Below are positions 1 through 6,629 of a stretch of 64,000 nt of DNA, one piece after another (positions within the stretch are counted from its first letter, which is position 1; each line of letters opens with the position of its first letter). The position numbers and the translations under genes are program-made. The notes below the pieces were generated by a model. It made no database searches. It worked only from the letters and a program-made list of their open reading frames with translations, and was not told the DNA's origin. This DNA is from Desertibaculum subflavum (lineage in GTDB: Bacteria; Pseudomonadota; Alphaproteobacteria; Ferrovibrionales; Ferrovibrionaceae), in NCBI GenBank assembly GCA_003576705.1, contig QOZS01000023.1, forward strand, positions 17,169-81,168, in the 5' to 3' direction.

Positions 1-713
1 TCGGCGAGCTCGATCGCCTCCTCCAGAGTCTTGGTCGCCTCCTCGGAGAGCAGCTGGCTGCTCGCATCCGAGCTCAGCCGGGTGAAATCGTCGATCTGGT
101 CCTGGAACGCCCGCAGGTGCTTGTTGTCGCCACTCGCCAGAAAGCGCATGGCGTCGAGGCGCGAGGTCAGCAGCGCCACTTCGGCGGCGCCGACGGTGGT
201 GGCGCCCTGATGCTCTTCGCTCTGGGTCGCCTTCTCGCGCGTCTCGGCCAGCTTCTTCTGCAGCGATTCCCCGGTCGGCTCCACCTCGCCGGTCCAGGTC
301 GTCTCGCGGGCAGTGCGAAGCGCCACCACCTGCTCGAGATCGGCGGCATACTGGCCGACCAGCGCCTGCATGCGCTTGACCATCTCAACCATCTCCGCCG
401 CGCTGGCCCGCTCCGCCGCGGCTTGCAGATCGGTCCCGATGGCACCCAGCAGGTCGCGTGCACCCTTCAACACGGCTTCCTGGCCGCTGCCCATGAAATC
501 CAGCACATAGCGGTTCAGCTGCACGACGTTGCGCTCGACCCGCTGCACCCGGGCGGTGTTGTCGACCACGCGCTCGTACTGGCCGACCGAGCGGTTGACG
601 CTGCCGAAACCGGTGACGGCGACGACGCCGGCCACGGCCAGCAGCGCCAGCACGGCGGCAAAGCCGGTCACGATGCGGGCGCGGATGGGAAGATCGTTGA
701 AACGCGAAAGCAC
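1..713 (-). CDS. Methyl-accepting chemotaxis protein, N-terminal part (cut by the window edge)
   Basis: About 237 residues are visible from a GTG start at 713, preceded by an AGGAAACC ribosome-binding stretch; the reading frame stays open to base 1. A short basic start (LSRFNDLPIRARIV) leads into one hydrophobic membrane helix at about residues 14-33. A long, almost wholly helical region follows, rich in Gln, Glu, Ala and Arg, like the periplasmic four-helix-bundle sensor of chemoreceptors. The HAMP and signalling domains would lie outside the window, so a sensor histidine kinase with a similar input domain cannot be excluded. The upstream 209 bases (714-922) hold no gene. Confidence 0.7.
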   Translation of the reverse strand, partial: MLSRFNDLPIRARIVTGFAAVLALLAVAGVVAVTGFGSVNRSVGQYERVVDNTARVQRVERNVVQLNRYVLDFMGSGQEAVLKGARDLLGAIGTDLQAAAERASAAEMVEMVKRMQALVGQYAADLEQVVALRTARETTWTGEVEPTGESLQKKLAETREKATQSEEHQGATTVGAAEVALLTSRLDAMRFLASGDNKHLRAFQDQIDDFTRLSSDASSQLLSEEATKTLEEAIELA

Positions 714-922
714 GGTTTCCTGCCCCGCTGTTGCGGTTGGTGTCGAGCGGCGGGTATGTCGCCGGCGCGGCCCGGCGGGCCAGTCAAGCCGAGTGTGCCG
801 ATGATTGGTTGTGCAATTTCTAACGGCCGCTGATCGGCTCATATTCGGCCGTGGTCGGCAATGGTTTGATTTTATTGCGACTCTCTACTGCCCGGCCGGC
901 CGGTAACGAAACTCAACATCGG

Positions 923-1519
923 CTAAAGCAGGGCGCGCAGCTTGTCGGCGATCTTCTCCGGCGCGGCATTGGGGCCGAGATGGGCGGCATAGCGCCCCTG
1001 CCTGTCCAGGATGTAGACGAAGCCGGAATGGTCGACGGTATAGGCCCCGTCGGGCTTCGGCTTGCCCTTCTGGTAGTAGACCCGGTAGGCCCGTGCGGCG
1101 GCCGCGACCTGCTCCGGCGTGCCGGTCAGACCGATGATGCCGCCACCGAGATTGCTCACGAAATCCGCCATCACCTTCTGCGTGTCCCGCTCCGGATCGA
1201 TGGTGATGAAGACCGCGCGGACCTGCTTCGCCTTGGGGCCGAGCAGGTCGAGGGCGCCGACGATGTTGATCAGCTCGGTCGGGCAGACATCCGGGCAGTA
1301 GGTGTAGCCGAAATAGACGACCGCCGGTTGCCCGAGCAGGTCCTTCTCCGTCCGGGTGGCGCCGGCCTGGTCGATCAGCGTGAACGGGCCGCCGATGGGC
1401 ACCTGCGACTGCTCGGCCCGGAGGACGAGGTCCTGGTACAGACGGACGCCGACATAGCCGAGCACGGCGAGGGCGGCGGCCATGACGAGGATGAGGCCAC
1501 GTTCGAGCCCTTTGCGCAT
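923..1519 (-). CDS. SCO1/SenC/PrrC family copper chaperone
   Basis: This 198-residue protein has one N-terminal membrane anchor (about residues 8-28) and a thioredoxin-like periplasmic domain. The SCO signature CPDVCP supplies Cys75 and Cys79, and His164 in TVDHSGF completes the usual copper site. SCO proteins deliver copper to terminal oxidase active sites and can also act as thiol reductases. Here it is the last gene of a minus-strand operon, 12 bases after a YbgE-like gene, and lies near the ccoNOQP operon, so the CuB centre of the cbb3 oxidase is a plausible target. That last point is inference from position. Confidence 0.92.
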   Translation of the reverse strand: MRKGLERGLILVMAAALAVLGYVGVRLYQDLVLRAEQSQVPIGGPFTLIDQAGATRTEKDLLGQPAVVYFGYTYCPDVCPTELINIVGALDLLGPKAKQVRAVFITIDPERDTQKVMADFVSNLGGGIIGLTGTPEQVAAAARAYRVYYQKGKPKPDGAYTVDHSGFVYILDRQGRYAAHLGPNAAPEKIADKLRALL

Positions 1520-1531
1520 AGCGGCGAATCC

Positions 1532-1798
1532 TCACACATAACGTTCGACGGCGAACAACATGACGCCGACCAGCATGGCGGGCCAGGCAACTTTCGGCGA
1601 TTGGACCAATTGCAGCAGGCGCCGCTCCGGCTGATGGCCAATTCCGTAGGTGAAGGCACCGAGCAGACCGATCAAGGCAAGGGCGAGCCCGCTGCGCGCG
1701 ATCCAGCCCGCCGCTTGCGACGTCCAGTCGGGGTTGAACAGGACGACGACCCCCACCAGGGCCGCCAGGGCAAGCGAAACCAGGCGAAGGGCCGTCAT
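1532..1798 (-). CDS. Small membrane protein resembling cyd-operon protein YbgE
   Basis: The predicted protein has 88 residues and about three hydrophobic segments. Its middle reads GAFTYGIGHQPERRLLQ, close to the YbgE pattern of a small residue, GxGxxP, basic residues and then a hydrophobic C-terminal helix. YbgE accompanies cytochrome bd oxidase genes in enterobacteria; its exact function is uncertain. No cydAB genes are in this window. The ATG at 1798 overlaps the end of the SDR gene in an ATGA arrangement, which fixes the start; the longer open frame upstream is a shadow of the SDR gene. Family assignment rests on recalled motif similarity. Confidence 0.55.
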   Translation of the reverse strand: MTALRLVSLALAALVGVVVLFNPDWTSQAAGWIARSGLALALIGLLGAFTYGIGHQPERRLLQLVQSPKVAWPAMLVGVMLFAVERYV

Positions 1799-2604
1799 TC
1801 CTCCGCCCGGAACCGGCGCGAGCCCCGTGCCATCAGTCCGAGCGCCGCACGTTCGGGCACCAGCTTGGCGAGCCGCGCAATGCCGCGATTGACCCCGCCG
1901 GTGACATGCATGACGTCGCCGCGCTCCACGGCGGCATAACCCTGCCGCGCCACTTCCTCGGCGGTCATCCACATGAATTCCGGCAGCTGCGACATCCGGG
2001 CTCGCGTGCCGGTCACGTCGTGGAACTCGGAATAGGTGAAGCCCGGGCACAGCGCCGTGACGTGGACGCCTTGGCCCATCGCTTCGAGTGCCAGCGATTG
2101 CGAGAACTTGATGATGAAGGATTTCGCGGCGCCGTAGAGCGTGTGGCCGGCGGAGCCGGGCACCAGGCCCGCCAGCGAGGCGACGTTCAGGATGCGGCCG
2201 AAACGCCGCTCCATCATGCCGGGCAAGGCGAGATGGCTGAGATGGCAGACCGAGGTGACCAGAACCTGCAGGAACGCCGCCTGATCGGCCCACTGCGTCC
2301 GCCGATAATGGCCGGGTACGCCGTAGCCCGCATTGTTGACCAGCGCGTCCACCATGAGGCGGCGCCGGCCGAGCTCCGCGAACAGGGCATCAGGCGCCGC
2401 CGGGTCGGCGAGATCGGCGGCGATCGCGTGCGTGGTGATGCGATGGCGCCCGGTGAGCTCGGCGCCGAGGGTATCCAGGCGGTCGAGCCGGCGTGCGGTC
2501 AGCACGAGATCGTAGCCGTGGGCTGCGTATTCCCGTGCCAGGGCGGCACCGATGCCGGCGGAGGCGCCGGTGATCAGCGCGAGGCGGCGCTCGGCGGTCT
2601 GCAT
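1795..2604 (-). CDS. Short-chain dehydrogenase/reductase (SDR), classical type
   Basis: The 269-residue protein has the NAD(P)-binding motif TGASAGIG near residue 14, then NNAGYG, a catalytic Ser in NVASLAG and the YGAAK active-site Tyr/Lys pair. ARR after the second strand suggests NADP(H) preference. The substrate cannot be told. The start at 2604 lies 47 bases after the Crp-type regulator gene and the stop overlaps the next gene by 4 bases, so it is translated within an operon of respiratory accessory genes. A much longer same-frame open stretch reaching 3708 runs antisense to and across the regulator gene and is not used. Confidence 0.88.
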   Translation of the reverse strand: MQTAERRLALITGASAGIGAALAREYAAHGYDLVLTARRLDRLDTLGAELTGRHRITTHAIAADLADPAAPDALFAELGRRRLMVDALVNNAGYGVPGHYRRTQWADQAAFLQVLVTSVCHLSHLALPGMMERRFGRILNVASLAGLVPGSAGHTLYGAAKSFIIKFSQSLALEAMGQGVHVTALCPGFTYSEFHDVTGTRARMSQLPEFMWMTAEEVARQGYAAVERGDVMHVTGGVNRGIARLAKLVPERAALGLMARGSRRFRAEE

Positions 2605-2651
2605 CGGTGCATTCCAGTACGCGGCGTGGCCGCCTGCAAGGGGCCCTGGGC

Positions 2652-3383
2652 CTAGGAATTGTCGCGGAACTGGCCGAGGCGGGCGGCATCGAGAATGACG
2701 ATCCGGCCCTGGCGCAATGCGAGGATGCCCTCCTGGCTCCAGGCCGCGAGCTGCTTGTTGATCGCTTCCCGGCTGACGCCCAGCATGTTCGCGAGCTCGC
2801 TCTGCGACAGCTTGAGGCCGACCTCGGTCCCCGCCGCGGTGCGACGGCCATGGCCCACGGCCAGTGCTTCCAGCCGGCGGGCGAGGCGCGCCCGCAGGTC
2901 GCTGAAGGCGAACTCGGCCAGCATGGTGGTGTTGCCGCGCAGCCGTTCGCACAGAAGCTCGATGACGTGTCGGGCGAGGCCGCTGTCGCGGGTGAGGAAG
3001 TCGAGGAACTGATCGCGCCGGATCAGCAGCAGCACCGAATCCTCCGATGCCGTGGCGCTGGCGGTGCGCGGCAGGCCATCCAGCAGGGCGATCTCGCCGA
3101 AGGCGTCGCCCGGCTCCATCAGGCCGAGGATCAGCTCCTTGCCGCCCTCGCTGCTGATCCAGATGCGGATCAGGCCGGCGACCACCGCGTAGAGCGCGTC
3201 GCCGTCGTCGCCGCGGGAGAACAGCAGCTCGCCGCGGTCGAGCCGGCGGGTCGTGCTGAGGCTGGTCAGCCGGTCGAGCATTTCGTCCGGCAGGTCGCTG
3301 AAGAGAAAGCTGGACCTGAGGAGCCGCTTGCGCTCGACCGGTCCGATCTGTGTCGCTTCCGTCATCCTGACATCGCTTGCCAT
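2652..3383 (-). CDS. Crp/Fnr family transcriptional regulator
   Basis: The 243-residue protein has an N-terminal cyclic-nucleotide-binding beta barrel and a C-terminal winged helix. The phosphate-binding cassette FGEIALLDGLPRTASA keeps the Glu, Arg and Thr that contact cAMP in Crp. The recognition helix reads SREAINKQL, closer to the Crp RExxxR pattern than to the FNR ExxSR pattern. The N-terminal cysteines of FNR are absent, so it should not sense oxygen through an iron-sulfur cluster. The ATG at 3383 has GAGGA five bases upstream and is preferred to an ATG at 3440. It heads the SDR-YbgE-SCO1 operon and is divergent from a nucleotide cyclase gene pair. Confidence 0.9.
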   Translation of the reverse strand: MASDVRMTEATQIGPVERKRLLRSSFLFSDLPDEMLDRLTSLSTTRRLDRGELLFSRGDDGDALYAVVAGLIRIWISSEGGKELILGLMEPGDAFGEIALLDGLPRTASATASEDSVLLLIRRDQFLDFLTRDSGLARHVIELLCERLRGNTTMLAEFAFSDLRARLARRLEALAVGHGRRTAAGTEVGLKLSQSELANMLGVSREAINKQLAAWSQEGILALRQGRIVILDAARLGQFRDNS

Positions 3384-3653
3384 GGGCGTCCTCAATGGCC
3401 GCGGCAGGCGGAGATCCCCACCCCCTGTGACATGGTTCATAACGCAGATCGCAGCCTTTCCCTAGGCATTGATCGTGCGAGGAGGGCCAGGGAGTCCATT
3501 TCATGCCGGTGCGTCGCGGAATCGAGGCATTGCCGCAGGCCCCCTCCGCCACCTTGCCTTCCGCGGCTGCGGCGGCGCGCTCGCTGCGGCCGCACTTGGT
3601 GACGACGTTGTCGACGCTTACAAGACACACCGAAAATCTGCGAGGATCGACCC

Positions 3654-4304
3654 ATGTCGAAGACCCTTCCCGTGCATGCCCGCCGACAGGCATTGAAGGC
3701 AAGCGCACTGGCGCTCGCCGGGGCCGTCATGCTGGCCGTGTCCGCGCTGCCGGCCGCCGCCCAGTCGATGCGAACCTGCGCCGTGTCCCGCCTGGTCGGC
3801 GAAGGCGTTGTCATCCGGGAGGGCATCTACTCCCGCGCGGAGATCAAACAGCGATTGCGGCCGAACGACCGGATCGGTACCGGCGCGGGGGCGAAGATCG
3901 AGATCACCTGCAGCGACGGGATCATTGTCGTCGTGGGCGAGAGCTCGATGCTCGACCTTGGGCGCCTGTCGGAACAAGGGACATCGGATGCCGTGCTGGA
4001 ACTGCTGGAGGGCATTGTGCGCTTCATCCTGCCGGAGCGGCGTCCGGCCGGCCGCTTCGAAGTGACCACCCCGACCGCCGTCGCTTCGGTGCGGTCGACC
4101 GAATGGCTGGCGCAGGTGACGCCGCGCGGCACCGCCGTTCTGGTGATGCGCGGCAGTGTCGCCGTGCAGGGCAAGGCCGGCGGTTCCGCGACGGTGCTGG
4201 CGCCGGGCGAGGGCGTCGACGTGGCACCGGGCGCCGTGGCGCCGCCCGCGGTTCGCTGGGGCCAGGCCCGCATCGACCGCGCGATCGCAGCCGTGACCTT
4301 CTGA
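3654..4304 (+). CDS. FecR domain-containing periplasmic protein
   Basis: The predicted protein is 216 residues with a Sec signal peptide (basic start, hydrophobic core, likely cleavage at AAAQS near residue 36). The rest is beta-rich with many Gly and Val and matches the FecR-type fold: a threshold-like segment DRIGTGAGAKIEI, a GESSMLDL turn, and TPTAVASVRSTEW, which resembles the FecR motif TPxAxxGVRGTxF. Such domains often occur beside CHASE2 nucleotide cyclases and kinases. The next gene, 13 bases downstream, is exactly that, so the two are probably co-transcribed and may interact in the periplasm. GAGGAT precedes the ATG. Confidence 0.85.
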   Translation: MSKTLPVHARRQALKASALALAGAVMLAVSALPAAAQSMRTCAVSRLVGEGVVIREGIYSRAEIKQRLRPNDRIGTGAGAKIEITCSDGIIVVVGESSMLDLGRLSEQGTSDAVLELLEGIVRFILPERRPAGRFEVTTPTAVASVRSTEWLAQVTPRGTAVLVMRGSVAVQGKAGGSATVLAPGEGVDVAPGAVAPPAVRWGQARIDRAIAAVTF

Positions 4305-4317
4305 GCCGGTCACTCGG

Positions 4318-6279
4318 ATGCCCGCAGCCGGCTTCGTGGCGATCCGCAGCGCGGCGCAGTTGCGCAAGCGGTGGATCGCTGCGGCCGTGCTGTTTGCGCT
4401 GCTGGTGGGCTGGTGGCACCCGGCCGGCGAAGGCGGGCCGCTGAGCGCCTTCGAGCGCGCCAGCATCGATTGGCGCTTTGCCATCCGCGGTGCCCGCCCG
4501 ATGCCGACCGACATCGCGGTTCTGGCGATCGACGACGCGACGCTCGCGCGCCTCGGCCGTTTCCCGCTGCCGCGCTGGATCCTGGGCGCCGTGGTGGAAA
4601 ACCTGGACCGGGCGCATGTCAGCGCCATCGGCATCGACCTGCTGCTGATCGAGGCCGAACAGCCCACCGACGGCAACGTGCTGTCGCCCGGCGACATCCT
4701 CCTGCGGAATGCCCTGGCCGGCAGCCACCGGGATGTTCTCGGCATGGCCGTCGTGTTCGGTCCCGGATCGCCACCGCCGGGCAAGCTGGCCGCGCTGCGG
4801 GACGCCGGGCTGCCGGTGCTCGAACATGTCGAAGGCCGCGAGCGGCCGACCGCGGCGGTCCGCGACATTTTTCTGCCCCTGACGGCGCTGCGGGAGGCGA
4901 GCGAGGTCGGCCATGTCAATGTCGTGGCCGGCGCCGACGGCGTGTTGCGCGAGCTCCCGGTCGTGCTGCCGCTCGGCGACCTCCAGCTGCCGGCGCTGCC
5001 GCTGGCGCTGGCGATAAAGAAGCTGGAACTGGGCCGCGGCGAAGTGATCCTGCGCAGCGGACGCGAGCTCAGGCTCGGCGACAGGCGGGTGCCGATCGGC
5101 CCCAACAACGCCATCGAGCTCAATCACTACGGGCCGCGCGGCACCGTCACGACCTATTCCGTATTCGATATCCTGGACGGCAAGATCGGCCGCCAGCAGC
5201 TCGCCGGGCAGGTGGTGCTGATCGGCGCCACCGCGCTCGGCGTCGGCGACACGTTCACCACGCCGTTCAGCCGCGACGTGCCGGGCGTCGAGGTATTGGC
5301 CAGCGCGCTCGCCAATATCGTCCACGACGAGGTGCTGGTGAAGGACTGGCGGGTACGGCTGGTGGATGCTCTGGTGCTGCTTGCCGTCGCGGTCCTGACA
5401 TTCTTTGCCGCCAATGCCCGGCTGCTGCCGCTGAGCGTCGCGCTGGTATCGGCGATCGTTCTCGCCTGTGCCGGCGGCGCCATCTGGGCGTTTCTCCAGA
5501 CGAGATGGGTGGTCGGCGGCGTGGAACCGGTGCTCTGCGCGGCCCTGATCGCCGCCAGCGTCACCGGCGCCCGCTTCCGGGCCCAGCGCATCGAGAGCCG
5601 TCGGCTGGCCGGCGAGCGGGCCAACCTGGTCGAGTACCAGTCGCCGATGATCGCCGAGGCCCTGGCGAGCGGCGGCGCGCTGGCGATGGAGGGCCGGTCG
5701 CAGCTCGCCGCGATCCTGTTCGTCGACGTGGTGGGTTTCACCCTGCGCAGCGAGCGCCTGGGCCCGGCGGGGACGGTGGACTTCCTGCGTACCTTGCACC
5801 GGCGGCTCGAGCGCGCGGCGCTGGACCATAACGGCCTGATCGAGCAGTTCATGGGCGACGGCGCCATGCTGATCTTCGGCCTGCCGGAGCCGACGAGGAG
5901 CGATGCGGCCTCGGCCGTCGCCTGCGCGCGGGATTTAATGGACTCGGTCGCCGCCTGGAACGCGGAGCTGGAGAAGGAAGGCGAGCCGCCGGTCCGGCTG
6001 CGCATCGGCGTGCATTACGGCCCGGTCGTGGTGGCACGCCTCGGCGGCACGCAGCAGCGGCACATGTCGGTGGCGGGCGAGACGGTCAACCTGGCGAGCC
6101 GGCTCGAGCAGCTGGCCCGCGCGATGATGACGCCGATCCTGGTATCGGGCGCGGTGGTCGATGCGACCCGCGAGGCGGGCCGCGAAGACCTGATCGAGGG
6201 CTTCGTGCCGGCGACGCCGCAGCACATACGCGGCCGTTCGACCCCGCTGCCGGTCTGGGCGTTCCGGATGCCGGTCTGA
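4318..6279 (+). CDS. CHASE2 domain class III adenylate/guanylate cyclase
   Basis: The 653-residue protein has a membrane helix at about 20-38, a large periplasmic CHASE2 sensor (about 45-340), two to three membrane helices (about 345-415) and a cytoplasmic class III cyclase domain (about 460-640). The metal-binding aspartates are visible as Asp470 in FVDVVGF and Asp514 in MGDGAML. The later motif VAGETVNLASRLEQ is the usual nucleotide-binding helix region. It should make cAMP or cGMP; the residues seen do not let me decide which. It lies 13 bases after the FecR-domain gene and is divergent from a Crp-type regulator that could read its product. Confidence 0.92.
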   Translation: MPAAGFVAIRSAAQLRKRWIAAAVLFALLVGWWHPAGEGGPLSAFERASIDWRFAIRGARPMPTDIAVLAIDDATLARLGRFPLPRWILGAVVENLDRAHVSAIGIDLLLIEAEQPTDGNVLSPGDILLRNALAGSHRDVLGMAVVFGPGSPPPGKLAALRDAGLPVLEHVEGRERPTAAVRDIFLPLTALREASEVGHVNVVAGADGVLRELPVVLPLGDLQLPALPLALAIKKLELGRGEVILRSGRELRLGDRRVPIGPNNAIELNHYGPRGTVTTYSVFDILDGKIGRQQLAGQVVLIGATALGVGDTFTTPFSRDVPGVEVLASALANIVHDEVLVKDWRVRLVDALVLLAVAVLTFFAANARLLPLSVALVSAIVLACAGGAIWAFLQTRWVVGGVEPVLCAALIAASVTGARFRAQRIESRRLAGERANLVEYQSPMIAEALASGGALAMEGRSQLAAILFVDVVGFTLRSERLGPAGTVDFLRTLHRRLERAALDHNGLIEQFMGDGAMLIFGLPEPTRSDAASAVACARDLMDSVAAWNAELEKEGEPPVRLRIGVHYGPVVVARLGGTQQRHMSVAGETVNLASRLEQLARAMMTPILVSGAVVDATREAGREDLIEGFVPATPQHIRGRSTPLPVWAFRMPV

Positions 6280-6468
6280 TCAGGCGCGCCTGGCGGCGTC
6301 GACGGCATCGAAGTGCCGCCTGATCAGCCAGAAATCGAACAGCGTGCCGAAGGCGGCCATGCCGAGGCCGAAGATGTAGATGCCGGCATCGTCGGCGAAG
6401 GCGGCGAGCAGGATGCCGACCAGGGCGAGCACGGTGACCAGGGCGGCGAAGAGATAGTCGGTGATCAT
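6280..6468 (-). CDS. 62-residue membrane protein at the end of the cbb3 operon
   Basis: The frame encodes two hydrophobic segments (about residues 5-25 and 29-48) and a basic C-terminal tail (LIRRHFDAVDAARRA). Its ATG at 6468 overlaps the ccoS stop (ATGA), so it is translationally coupled to the cco genes. Its stop codon directly abuts the stop of the convergent cyclase gene with no base between. I do not recognise a family. Position suggests an accessory of oxidase assembly, but nothing in the sequence proves this. Confidence 0.6.
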   Translation of the reverse strand: MITDYLFAALVTVLALVGILLAAFADDAGIYIFGLGMAAFGTLFDFWLIRRHFDAVDAARRA

Positions 6469-6629
6469 GGCTTGGTCCTCCGAATGGGCTTGTCGTCGTC
6501 GAACAGGATGCGGCTGCCGGCGCCGTCGAGATCGTCGAACTGGCCGCTGCGCGCCGCCCAGAGGCAGAGCGCGAGGCCGCCGAGCCCGAGCAGAAGGGCG
6601 ATCGGGATCAGGAGAAGCAGTGCGTTCAT
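6465..6629 (-). CDS. ccoS: Cbb3-type cytochrome oxidase assembly protein CcoS/FixS
   Basis: This 54-residue protein has one N-terminal membrane helix (about 3-25) followed by the family hallmark GQFDDLDGAGSRILFDD. CcoS is required for cofactor insertion into the cbb3 oxidase in organisms where it has been tested. The start overlaps the stop of ccoI by 4 bases, and the next small gene overlaps its own stop the same way. Length and position directly after ccoI are typical. Confidence 0.93.
   Translation of the reverse strand: MNALLLLIPIALLLGLGGLALCLWAARSGQFDDLDGAGSRILFDDDKPIRRTKP

Noticed and set aside
117..833. 238-codon plus-strand open frame at the window start
   Set aside because: It is antisense to the chemoreceptor frame, which shows a membrane helix and a coherent helical domain.
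2605..3708. N-terminal extension of the SDR frame to 3708
   Set aside because: It overlaps the Crp-type regulator in another frame and has no SDR-like sequence before the ATG at 2604.
4024..5829. 601-codon minus-strand open frame across the cyclase gene
   Set aside because: It runs antisense to a clear CHASE2-cyclase gene and has the Gln/His/Arg-rich composition typical of shadow frames in GC-rich DNA.
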